In this document: piece after piece, positions 1-11,036 of the stretch
Numbering within the stretch: the stretch's first letter is position 1
How the letters are laid out: each line of letters opens with the position of its first letter
Source of the DNA: Hormiphora californensis
Taxonomy: Eukaryota; Ctenophora; Tentaculata; Cydippida; Pleurobrachiidae
DNA: 64,000 nucleotides
Assembly: GCA_020137815.1 (NCBI GenBank)
Contig: CM035362.1
Location: 3,600,414 to 3,664,413, forward strand
Direction: 5' to 3'
The notes under the pieces: generated by a model
Database searches by the model: none
What the model was told of the DNA's origin: nothing
What the model saw: only the letters and a program-made list of their open reading frames with translations
Position numbers and translations under genes: made by a program

Positions 1-420
1 CTTCCCCCTTCTCATCGGAGGTTACCATGGTTACCCCCTCATAGTTGCAAAGGTGTCAAGGTCAAGTCTATCGGTTGTTAGCAATTTGACGCTATAAATT
101 ATCAAATTTCGCTTTCCCCTGTGTCCTGCTGGAAGGATAATAATTACATAATTCCTACCAATTAAGGTTAACAATTGACTACTTATTCGAAGACCTTGAC
201 CGTCTTTGTCTCACCGCGCCCTTAATTTTTAGTCATCTGTATCTCTCTCTCTACTTCTGTCTTCCTCCTTCTTCCTCCCTCCTCTCTGCGTCGTATTTAT
301 TCCTTATTTGGTCATATAGCTCCCAGAATAGGCTGGTATTAGTCCATATATGGAATAAAAGAGAGAGAACACACACAGCTCTGGCTCACTGCTGTATATA
401 TGTGTGTACACTCACTCTCT

Positions 421-423
421 CTA

Positions 424-516
<93 letters not shown>
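421..516. repeat. (CT)n microsatellite
   Basis: Nearly pure CT dinucleotide tract of about 95 bases with a few interruptions. One of several CT/GA tracts in the window. Confidence 0.95.
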
Positions 517-1228
517 GTTTCGTTCTCTATGTTGTACTAGCTTTGTACACTGACCACTCTGTGTGTGTGTAGTTTGTTTGCACTCAGCGTTTGCAGTACA
601 ACTGTTGTGCGTGTTGTTATACACCATATTAGGGGCTAGCCTGCATGCCCTCTCTCCTCTCTCCCCCCTCTCTCTCTTTCTCCCCTCTCTCTCTCTCTTT
701 CCCCCCTCTCTCACTCAATTTGATCCAAGGAGAACCTTTTAACGGCGTGATCATACCTTATACGGTAGTACAAGCTTTTACGTGCTTTTACGGGGTGCTT
801 AATGTCCCTTATAGGATTAATGAGAATGAGAGAGGGAGGGAGAGCTAGGAGCAGAAATTTCATCAGAAATTTATAAGAGAAAGGGGGTTGCTGGAAAAGT
901 GCTAGTACACTATGTAACTGGATAGTATAATTGGAACGCACCGGGCTTTCGGTATCACTTCCGATTTCCGGGATAGGAAAGATATTTTACTGGTTCAATT
1001 CCCGTTTAATGAAGGAGTCAGTAGTGTGGTAATATTTATGAAGGAGTATTTTTTAAATTCATCCTTTTCTCAATTCAAATTCCCCAAAACAAAACCTGCA
1101 AAACTTGCGAAATTAGTATAAAAGAAGGGGGTCAGACCTTGTCCTATTTTCCTTATTCGCTCTATGAAGCTACCGGAGCGGCTCTTATAGCACAGAGAGG
1201 GAGGGAGGCCTCGCTAGGAAGCATGGGG

Positions 1229-1231
1229 AGA

Positions 1232-1287
<56 letters not shown>

Positions 1288-1304
1288 GAGAGAGAGTGAG
1301 AGAG
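1229..1304. repeat. (GA)n microsatellite
   Basis: GA dinucleotide tract with two GT interruptions near its 3' end. Confidence 0.95.
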
Positions 1305-1848
1305 AAGAAGGGATGTTCATGTAATAGAATCTCCCTTTCGAATCTCCTTCCTAGCTCATGTTGTTCGATTTGCTACGTGTTTGTGTGTGTGCTGTGACTT
1401 GCGGTGTTGCATACTGACCATACAACGGGAAAGGGGTCCTCTTTTTTGGGACTGTTACTATACATTTTTAGGACTATATTGGACTTTTTTGGTATACATA
1501 TCTGGTATCCTAGTGCTAGTAGCAGCAGCAGCACTCATTTCACTGTTTCACCCTTGATCTTTTTCATCCTCTTCTCTTGGACGATAATCAGGGATAGTGG
1601 TGATAATTTCATACGATACAGATCATTATATGAACAAGGGTTTAAGAAATGAACATGCCCTGAAAAAATGCATTAAACTCAATATCTTTATTTCCTTATA
1701 AGGAATTGGGTTACAGTTACCATAGCAACCAATTGGAAACAGTGCTGTAAATGACGTGGTGTAGGATCACGCCACAATTGTATACAATGATGTTCATTTC
1801 ACATGGAAGCCATACGCAGCCCAGTAATTTGATAGTTGAATACATTCT

Positions 1849-1896
1849 CTTTCTCTCTGTCTCTCGCTCTCTCTCTTTCTCTCTCTCTCTCTCTCC

Positions 1897-1943
<47 letters not shown>

Positions 1944-1953
1944 TCTCTCTCTC
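1849..1953. repeat. (CT)n microsatellite
   Basis: Interrupted CT tract of about 100 bases. Confidence 0.95.
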
Positions 1954-2502
1954 CATCTGTGTAGTACAGCTGTTGGTAGTAAACACACTCCGAACCATGG
2001 ATCGTTCATCTTAATCTTACGTCTCATTGTAGTTGCAGTGGCGCAGATCACTTTTGTAAATTTGGCTTAAAGTGCTTTGTGTTGTTGAGTAAGGGGTGGA
2101 GTATAGACAAATCCCACCCTCAAACCAGGCCGGGGAAAGGAATCTCTATTATGGTCCCATCCCTCAATCTCTACCATGGTGGAGACGGCCTCAAAGAAGA
2201 AGAAGAAGGAGTATAGACAAGGAAAACACGAAATATTTTGGTAGTACCAACTTGGTACTGGGAAATCAATTAACCGTAGCTTCCAAATACTCTTGGGTAT
2301 CAGCGGGCTGGGAGGCCACCCCTTACTCAACAAGTTTTGTGCAAGTGGTCGATTCAACTTCATACCCTTCTCTGTCTCTACCCTCGTCTTCCTGTCAACT
2401 GCATTTCATTGGATAGTGTATCATGATACTCGCCATACATTTTTCACCAGAATAGTTATCCAAACTTCCCTAACTAACCACCTCTTTCCTGCTATATTTT
2501 AG

Positions 2503-2604
2503 CTACTTTATTCAGAAACAGGGCCCAACATCGATCCCCATGACCCCAGTTGGAACTGGATGATACGAATGGTGAAACACAAACCTGGAACATACCAAAT
2601 CAAG
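2503..2604 (+). CDS. possible upstream exon of the zinc-finger gene
   Basis: A 102-base block with an acceptor (pyrimidine-rich stretch ending TTTTAG) and a GTAAAA donor. It is open in one frame only (34 codons, including WNWMIRMVKHKPGTYQIK) and starts and ends in phase 0. It could join the next exon in frame only if the acceptor after ATGAAG near 2854 is used, because the nearer acceptor at 2804 leads to a stop. No family was recognised. It may be a real first coding exon or chance. Confidence 0.35.
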
Positions 2605-2821
2605 GTAAAATGCTATTTTTAATATCAAGGTAAAGTACTATTTCCATTCTAGAATTTAGGGGATGTACCAAGAATGCCTGTGTGAACCAATATATTGTGA
2701 CTCATTATTTAATGTTAATTCACCCCTCCATCCCCTTTATTGTTGAGTAACTCAACAATTGACCCCTTCAGATCTGTCTCTAAAATCCTCTCCTTCTTTT
2801 TCAGATCTCTAAAATCCTCTC

Positions 2822-5800
2822 ATGACTCACACTGGTATTCTCCTACGCGGGATGAAGACACCTCGAGAGAAACAAATTATCATCGTCCCTCCCTCTGTTC
2901 AACCAACTAGACTGGTGTCCAGTTCCGGACCTGAGCTGGCCACATTCACACCCAAACTCAAGGTAAGTTTGCTTTGTTCGACCCCCCCCCCCCCCCTCTT
3001 TCAACAAAACAAAGCTAAGTGAGAGTGTGCCAAATATACCGACAGTGCTAGATTGGAGGGAAATATAAGTGAAAGCAGGATATTTTGTAACTCACAATAC
3101 AATGTCAGCTGAACTCTGGGTTATAAAAGTTACCCCTTGCCAGCGCGTGTGAAGTGTCTTCGATACCAAGCTGAACTCTGGGTTATAAAAGTTAGACCGA
3201 TCGCCTTTCCTAGATGAGAGAGTCTGAAAATGAAAATGCCACCCTTTTCCTAACACTTCTTCCCTCGACACCCTAACAATATCATAACAATATCTATTTC
3301 AGTTAACAACAGGGTCCAACAACCCATCTACACCTCTCCTATCAACCCGCTCAGCCGGTTCCACCCGATCCCACGGCACATCCGGTTCCACAAGATCCCA
3401 TGGTACATCCGGTTCCACACGGTCCCATGGCACATCCTCCCTCACCCCTACACGTGCAAACACTCCCTCCCTTATGGGTGGGATTATAAAGGAGCAGGGA
3501 GGATTCCACAAGTGCCATATGTGTGGGAATCACTTTCTGAACCTGTTCAATTATCATCGACACATTCTTCGGCAACATTGGTTTGAGACGCAGAAACAGT
3601 TTAGCGAGGAACACTTTTTGTTTAAAAAGGTACGTGGTTTTTAATTAATTAATTAATTAATCAATTAATTGATTTATTAATGAATTGATATTTTGCTTAA
3701 AGTTTATATAATATTAACCCACCTGTCACTTTCTGGCCTATATCCAATTCTCCCCAGATTGATGGCCTAACAGAGAAACAATGTGCAAAACTTCGAGAAC
3801 TTCACAGAAAGTTGAAAGATAGAAACTCTCCGACGCCCCCAAAACGTTCCAGAAGATCAAGGCCTTATGGAACAGTACCACCATCGGATCACAACAACAT
3901 CAACAATTCGGTAGGTTAATACCATATTTGGGCATAGCCATTTTAGGGCATGAAACACCCTAAATTTGGACTGAATGTCGGTTTTTCAGAACGGAAACAA
4001 CAACGGGGCAAGGGTTTCTCATCTAAAGGAGTATAAGCTGGTAACTGTTAACGACATGGCTGATGCTTACAAGTTAGTTTAATTTTAATTTTTCTTAGAG
4101 TTCAGCAATCAGCTTCTGTCAGGCCAATGCTCTCACCACAGTTCTCGCGCGCTCCGAAATGAGAATAGGGTCAGGCCAATGCTCTGGCAGATCAGCTTAG
4201 TTTTAGATTTAGTTGATACTGAGATTCTATGAAGACTGATTGGTATTAAGTTCAACTGATAATTAAACGTCCCGACTTGGGTATTATATAGCATGGTGTC
4301 CTAAATTCATCACTAGTAAATCTAGCTAGATCTATCAATTTAATATTTCTAATCTATATTTCGCCATTTAATTGAAATTATTCATGAAACTTTTTTTCAG
4401 GGACAAGTACAACAATCCGGGGGGCTACACAATCTTCCATTTTAAAGTTCCTAAAAAGAATTGCAATTCTACGGCTGGTGGTGGTGGGATAACAAATCCT
4501 CCGGCTCTAACCGCTCTCAAGAAGACTTATAACTCGTCCGGGGACAAGAAAATACCGCAAAGAACTGAAAAGGTAATAACAGTCAGACCCCGATTTACCG
4601 GGATGCTCGGGGGAAAGGGTTCTGCCCGGTAAATCGGGGTGCCCGGTATATATCGGGATCCGACTGTAACAGTTGATGAATAGTGAGAACACTTAAACTT
4701 GCCAGTGGGTAGAGGTGAGAGCTGTAGAGTGAGGAGATAGTTTTACTTATAGGGGTGAGAAAATTTCGTAAAGAAAAAACAATTTTTCTCCTTTCAGATC
4801 CCGATAACGGACGCCCAACCACTCTCATCATGGCACCAGAAAACGTTTGAGTCACACTTGTCTCACTCTCTGGCAGTGGCTGCGGCACAAGCTGCCGCTA
4901 CAACCTCCTCTGCAGCGGCGGGTCGTTCCCTGGCGACAACTTCTGCTACACCCCACCCCCTAGCAACAACGTCTGCTACACCCCACCCCCTAGCAACAAC
5001 TCATCACAAGCACAGCGGAAAGTGTAGTACACGGGGTTGCAAGAGCAGTCGGTGTAAGAAGGCTTCTTCATCAAGTTCTGGTTAGTATGGTTCTAAATTC
5101 GCCTTGTTGAACGTTGATATTTTCTTCACTTTTTAGTGATTTAAATTCATTCACCCCCCCCCCCTCTCCCCCTAGCAACCCCTTCTGCTGCACCCCACCC
5201 CCTAGCAACAACTTCTGCTGCACCCCACCCCCTAGCAACAACTTCTGCTGCACCCCACCCCCTAGCAACAACTTCTGTTACACCCCACCCCCTAGCAACA
5301 ACCCTCCTCCTCCCATTAGGAAAGTACCCAGTCCACTTTTCATCGCCGAAGGAGGGAGCTACAGCGACTATCAGCTGCACAGATATACTACACAAGATTG
5401 TTCACTCCCCAGAATCTATACAGAAACCACAGGTAATTAAAAATTGGTAATTAATCCCTTAATTTAAATAGCTGAAACCACAAACATGTTCGCTTTTATT
5501 GTAGCGCGTGTTCGTGCCCCTAATTATTTGACAATTTACTCCATTCGAAAGCGAGAAGGTTTCTAGGTTCACACTAGCGTGTGACAACTCATCACTATTT
5601 CTTACACGAGTAGACTTACTTGACTTACTTGACTTATGGCGGCCGGAGAGGTCGAGTAGCAATGAACGATCTCCAGTTATCCCGGTTGCACATAAGTTCA
5701 AGCATTTCGTTACTGTTATCACACACCCCGTCCAGGTCTTGTAATAGGACATCTGGGAAGGTTAGTAACGGGCGGCCACGCCGCGCCTGGCCATGAGCTG

Positions 5801-7505
5801 GTTTCCACATAAGTAGTTCATGTCCCACTAGGTCATCGTGTCTAGCAAGGTGCCCAGCCATTCTCAGTCTCTGGTTTCTAATCTTCTCAGTTACACGAGG
5901 AATATCTTGGAAAACCACGGCATTTGACACTCTGTCCGCACACCTGATGTTCAGTGCTGCCCTCAACATCCTCGAGTAACACCCATCAATCTTCTTGCCT
6001 AGGCTCTTGGTTATAGTCCACGTTTCAGATCCGTAGAGAAAGATAGTCTCGACTGTGGATCTGAATAACCTCACCTTCATCTTCCTAGACATCTTAGACT
6101 TCCAGACTCTATTCATCTTATTTAGGGCACTCCATGCCTTAGCCTTCCTAACTTCGAAATCTTTCACACTGTTTCCAATCCATGATCCCAGGTATACAAA
6201 GTCATCCACTTCATCCAGCAACTGTCCATCAGATGTTCTGATACCGTTGTGATCTGGACCAATGCTGTTAGTCATATACTTCGTCTTACTACCATTTATG
6301 TGGAGACCAACAGATGCAGCAAACTCCTCCAGCCGGGCCAGGAATACCTGGGCCCCATCGATGGTATCAGCTAACAGAGCGAGATCATCGGCATAATCAG
6401 CATCTGTTAGCTTTTTAGCCGGGTACCTTCTGCTCCTCCGTGGTTGGATAGTGAATCCAAGATCTACTCCTTCAAGAGTTTTCCTCATTATATAATCGAT
6501 GGCTATAATAAATAGCAATGGAGCAAGAGTATCCCCCTGAAGAACACCGGCTAAGATCTGGAATATCTCAGTCGGTCCATCTTCAGTGATTACACTTGCC
6601 ACAGTATCCTGATAAAGGGCATCAATAAGGTCTACCAGGCGGTCGGGGACTCCATAAGCCGTCAGAATCTTCATTAGGATACCTCGATGAAGGGAGTCAA
6701 AGGCACGACGAAAGTCCACAAACAGGAGCACTGCTGTGATCTGTTTTGCCCTCGCACCCTCCAATATCCGTCTGAGACCTAATACGTGAGAGGATGTTGA
6801 TCTACCCGGCCTAAAACCATTCTGCTCCGGTCTCAGGATGTCCTCAAAAGCTGGTGTCATTCTGTTTCTAATAAGCCTGTTTAAGGTTTTGGAAATAACG
6901 GAAGACAAGGCAATTCCTCTGTAGTAGAGTAGAACTATTTTAGAGTAGAACTATTTTCAAACGGTGTCAAATCATTGAGTACCCTCTCTTATCGTACCCA
7001 ACGTGCGGGACATCACGAGAGAGTATAGCGCAGGAGGAGGAGAAAAGGGGGGACAGCTCGTACCCAAGTCAAATCAAGCTAAATCATAATCCCCCAGATT
7101 TCATTGACTGTTGAGGACAAGGAAGCGAAAGTTGATGTTATGACTGTTGATCTCTCGCCCGTTCAACCATGCTCTTCGGCTGCCAGGTAGTTAATTAGTG
7201 ATTAGTTAACTAATTAATTAGCTCCAACTACCCTCTCCTTCCCCCTCTAACAACCACCCCCCTCCTCCTCCCCGTAATAACTCTCTCCCTAACAACCATT
7301 GCATCTCTCCCTCTAATAACCCTCTCCCTGATCTAACAATCATCCCCTCCCCTGCAGTGCCCAAGAAAGTCCACGTTCCACCACCACAACAACATCCAGT
7401 AGCCCAGCAACAACAACTCCAACATCATCAGTAGCACCTGATTTACGACCCAGATCCTTGAGTTCTTCCTCCCCTCCGATCCAACGGGCGTTCTGGCACA
7501 AATAG
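2822..7505 (+). CDS. C2H2 zinc-finger protein of unknown function, nine exons
   Basis: Exons with GT/AG borders and consistent phases: 2822-2962 (from ATG; exon begins at 2805), 3303-3629, 3758-3910, 3990-4072, 4401-4572, 4798-5080, 5176-5432, 7098-7186, 7358-7505 (TAG stop). The conceptual protein has about 480 residues. Exon 2 carries three Gly-Ser-Thr-Arg-Ser-His-type repeats and then one C2H2 finger (CHMCGNHF ... YHRHILRQH, Cys-x2-Cys-x12-His-x4-His). Exon 3 adds a basic stretch (PPKRSRRSRP). Exons 6-7 contain Ala/Thr/Pro-rich 10-residue repeats and a short Cys/Lys-rich patch (CSTRGCKSSRCKK). A nuclear, DNA-binding or chromatin role is only an inference from the finger and basic regions; I do not recognise the family. 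The 5' end is uncertain because the frame upstream of the chosen ATG is closed and a further exon may exist at 2503-2604. A pogo-like MITE lies at the exon 5 donor and a LINE fragment in the penultimate intron. Confidence 0.75.
4580..4666. mobile_element. pogo-like MITE (87 bp)
   Basis: Inverted ends CAGTCAGACCCCGATTTACC and the complement of CCCGATCCGACTG enclose a short palindromic core. The same ends recur at 40506-41352 and in decayed form elsewhere. It begins 7 bases inside the intron after the exon ending at 4572. TA-type flanks suit the Tc1/mariner-pogo superfamily. Confidence 0.7.
4931..5305 (+). repeat. 30-bp coding minisatellite interrupted by an intron
   Basis: Units encode a 10-residue word (ATTSAAPHPL and variants). 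About two units lie at the end of exon 6 (to about 4998) and about four at the start of exon 7 (5176-5305), with the intron 5081-5175 between them. Every unit contains CACCCCCTAG, which resembles the 3' splice site actually used at 5175. Confidence 0.85.
5600..6945 (-). mobile_element. LINE (non-LTR retrotransposon) reverse transcriptase, 5' truncated
   Basis: One open frame (6908-5634, about 424 residues, continuing upstream to about 6945) encodes the RT palm and thumb. In order it has NGFRPGRSTSSH, the metal-binding strand LLFVDFRRAFDSLH, the GVLQGDTLAPLLF motif, catalytic YADDLALLAD, and the typical C-terminal stretch with a Trp-Arg-Ser-Phe near the end. Endonuclease and most N-terminal sequence are missing, so it is a dead-on-arrival copy. 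Its 3' end shows short AAGTCAAGT-type repeats. It lies antisense in the penultimate intron of the zinc-finger gene and makes up most of that intron. Clade not assigned. Confidence 0.93.
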
Positions 7506-8239
7506 GTCTGGAGATGGTTTATAGACAATACGTCCAATCAACAACATCATCTCGACAGACCCCGCCAGCGACTTGAGGCTGTCATTTGTAAAGTGATTTG
7601 GAGAATGGAACCGTGATATATATGGTTGGACTATTAATTTATGAAATATTATGATGGGAAACAAACTAAATATGAAAAATGCAGATCCGAAAAAACCGAA
7701 CATTTGTTGTTTTTGAAATGATATATATAAAATAAGGGGAAAATTGCCTGAAATATATATGATCCTATTAAAATGTGAGGAGTGTGGAATGAACGGGGTT
7801 AAGGAGTGTGGAAATGTTTTTTAATCTCAATCTACGTGTGTTTGTGTGTTTCTATATATTCTGTGTGATAATGTATCTTTTTACCCTCGGAGCTCGCATG
7901 AGAGACCTTTGTATCCCTGTCTTTGTGAGTGATATTCTGTGAGAAAACTGCTTTGTGTGTATGTACTATAATTTGATCTTTTTCCAGAAAAAAAGGCATA
8001 TCGGTTGTTTTGATTTGCTGGTATATGGGGAGACGGGCATGATACTGACAGTTTATAGACGGTCAACTGGACAATTTAAACACACATTTAAACACATATA
8101 ATTATAGACGCAGTCTAGACGTTACCGGACGCTTTATAGACACTATACTTACAGTCTACCTGTACAATAAATCAGACGTAGCACTTGACAATTACTTTAC
8201 TAATTACTGTCCCTCGCACTGTTCAACAATTTCTCAGTG
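7506..8239. other. 3' flank of the zinc-finger gene
   Basis: AT-rich DNA without a supported exon. An AATAAA hexamer on the + strand at 8166-8171 and an ATTAAA near 7767 are candidate polyadenylation signals; neither can be confirmed. Confidence 0.4.
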
Positions 8240-8312
8240 TTTTCAGAACACATGTGTTAAACAGTGTTCAGAACACATGTGTTAAACAGTGTTCAGAACA
8301 CATGTATTAAAC
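8240..8312. repeat. short tandem repeat, about three units of 24-25 bp
   Basis: Three successive units share CAGAACACATGTGTTAAACA; each contains the palindrome ACACATGTGT. Confidence 0.85.
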
Positions 8313-8423
8313 ATGTGCCCCATCCATGGGTCGTGTTGTGTGTGTATTATCCTTCTCTTCCACATCACTGTACTCCGCTCTATCAACTGCAGAGTACCTC
8401 ATACGATACCAAACCTGAGGAAG

Positions 8424-8546
8424 GGAGTGTGTTAACTGTCACTTCATATCGTGTTAACAGTCACGTGATATCGTGTTAACAGTCACGTGTTATCGTGTTA
8501 ACTGTCACGTGATATCATGTTAACAGTCACGTGATATTGTGTTAAC
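8424..8546. repeat. 22-bp palindromic satellite, left block
   Basis: About six units with GTTAAC, CACGTG and GATATC words, the same unit as the main array at 9184-10368. The blocks are separated by a 0.64-kb non-repeat insert. Confidence 0.9.
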
Positions 8547-9183
8547 TGTCACTTGGTCAAAATTGACACTGAAGTCAAATCTATAACACGGTCGCTTGTA
8601 GTGGGAAAACGGTAATGGAAAACGAAGATACAGTAAGACGACGCGCAACCGCGACCAATCAGGGCGCTAGTACGTGCTGACACATGAACTTTTTGCCGCG
8701 TGTTATGCACCGTGCGCGTCTCCTTACTGTATTTTGCGTTACCGTATTTTGACTGCAAGCAGCACTGTAATCTGGCTTCCGAGCCTTTTTGCACCACTCC
8801 CAGACGGTGTAGAATGAATCTGAGGGTATCAGAAGATAGGTTGAACTCTTGTGAGTACTGGAAAATACCCGGCATTAATAGCTGATGCTAATTGCATCAA
8901 CATATCTCCAGCTCCCAATATCTTCTAAATTGCATGGGCGTAGTGCAGAAACTCTCGGAAGCCAGATTATAGGTTTGACTTCAGTGTCAATTTTGACCCA
9001 CTTCCTGTTGACAGACAAACTTCTCGGGTATTTTCCAGTATATTAGGATCATTTGTAGTCTTTTGCGACAAACCGGATGCAAATCGGTCCAGTGGATCGC
9101 GTGCAACATCGAAACGACCCTTTTTGAGGCGGAGCAGACACCTGTGTGTGAGCTCAATCTTGGTCGCGCACGGTGTCTATGTC
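8547..9183. other. non-satellite insert inside the 22-bp array, with inverted repeats
   Basis: Three pairs of inverted segments are visible: TCAAAATTGACACTGAAGTC near 8557 against its complement near 8975; TAATCTGGCTTCCGAG near 8770 against 8955; ACTGGAAAATACCCG near 8856 against 9027. No coding potential was recognised. It may be a decayed foldback transposon or a rearranged segment. Confidence 0.5.
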
Positions 9184-10368
9184 ACCAAAACTGTCACGTG
9201 ATATCGTGTTAACTGTCACGTGATATCATGTTAACTGTCACTTGATATTGTGTTAACTGTCACGTGATATCGTGTTAACTGTCACGTGGTATAGTGTTAA
9301 CTGTCACCTGATATCGTGTTAACTGTCACGTGATATCGTGTTAACTGTCACGTGATATTGTGTTAACTGTCACCTGATATCGTGTTAACTGTCACTTGAT
9401 ATCGTGTTAACTGTCACTTGATATCGTGTTAACTGTCATGTGATATCGTGTTAACTGTCACGTGTTATCGTGTTAACTGTCACGTGATATCGTGTTAACT
9501 GTCACTTGATATCGTGTTAACTGTCACTTGATATCGTGTTAACTGTCACGTGATATTGTGTTAACTGTCACCTGATATCATGTTAACTGTCACTTGATAT
9601 CGTGTTAACTGTCACGTGATATCGTGTTAACTGTCACGTGATATCGTGTTAACTGTCACGTGATATCGTGTTAACTGTCACGTGATATCGTGTTAACTGT
9701 CACGTGATATCGTATTAACTGTCACTTGATATCGTGTTAACTGTCATGTGACATCGTGTTAACTGTCACGTGATATCGTGTTAACTGTCACGTGATATCG
9801 TGTTAACTGTCACTTGATACCGTGTTAACTGTCACTTGATATCGTGTTAACTGTCACCTGATATCATGTTAACTGTCACGCGATATCGTGTTAACAGTCA
9901 GCTTATATCATGTTAACTGTCACTTGATATCGTGTTAACTTTCACCTGATGTCGTGTTAACTGTCACGTGATATCGTGTTAACTGTCACGTGATATCGTG
10001 TTAACTGTCACGTGATATCGTGTTAACTGTCACCTGATATCGTGTTAACTGTCACCTGATATTGTGTTAACTGTCACGTGATATCGTGTTAACTGTCACG
10101 TGATATCGTGTTAGCTGTCACTTGATATCGTGTTAACTGTCACGTGATATCGTGTTAACTGTCATGTGATATCGTGTTAACTGTCACGTGATATCGTGTT
10201 AACTGTCACGTGATATCGTGTTAACTGTCACGTGATATCGTGTTAACTGTCACGTGATATCATGTTAACTGTCACGTGTTATCGTGTTAACTGTCTCGTG
10301 ATATCGTGTTAACTGTCACTTGATATCGTGTTAACTTTCACATGATATCGTGTTAACTGTCACGTGTC
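9184..10368. repeat. 22-bp palindromic satellite, main array
   Basis: About 54 tandem units of a 22-bp word with single-base variants. The consensus packs three palindromes: GTTAAC, then TCACGTGA, then GATATC, the last two overlapping. Most variation falls in the CACGTG core (CACTTG, CACCTG, CATGTG). Confidence 0.97.
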
Positions 10369-11036
10369 TACACTTACCCAGAGAATGGCTCCGACTTGTA
10401 CGAAAAGGAGTAAAATCATAAAGTTACAAACATATGCCTCGGAATCACGACTGCTGTAACTCACCAACCTGGCGTGGAACAGTTTTTTAGCTGCTGTTGA
10501 GTAATCTGATCAGGACTATGACTGACAGGACTATGACTGACAGGACTATGACTGACAGGCCTATGACTGACAGGACTATGACTGACAGGACTATGACTGA
10601 CAGGACTATGACTGACAGGACTATGACTGACAGGACTATATGACGCATAGGGTCAGGACAATGCTACGACAGACTCTGACTCAACAAACTGAAAGGGGAA
10701 CTGCAGTTCTTTACTTTTAGTTACAGGGAAATTAATCGAACTTGAAGGTCGGGTCGGGGTAGAAACAGTTGTGTACCGTACTCTATCTGACGGCAACATA
10801 CCCCAATTTGACAATGCGCTCAGATGGGGTTGGTGGCGCCAGACAGTTACTGTCAGATCATTTGTCTGACACTGTTTCCTGTCAGTACAACTAAATTAAA
10901 AGTACAATAACAAAAAACCTTACACCTACAACTATTGGTCACATTGATACCTGAGTGAGATCGATCTCACTTACATCTTCGCAAGGCGAGAATAGGTTGT
11001 AATGGATCCAACAACAACTACAATTACAAAAGACTT
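10369..11036. other. spacer with 15-bp tandem repeat
   Basis: About nine copies of AGGACTATGACTGAC occupy 10508-10637. The rest is unique sequence, including a fragment (near 10647) of the GTCAGGCCAATGCTCTGA dispersed repeat. No exon was supported. Confidence 0.7.

Larger units (their letters stand above)
1..2502. other. gene-free, microsatellite-rich flank
   Basis: No exon with both plausible splice sites and an open frame was found on either strand. The stretch holds three long CT/GA dinucleotide tracts listed separately, smaller CT-rich blocks near 657-716, and otherwise unremarkable AT-rich DNA. Open frames here are dinucleotide-repeat translations (Arg-Glu or Ser-Leu strings) and are not credible genes. 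Confidence 0.6.
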
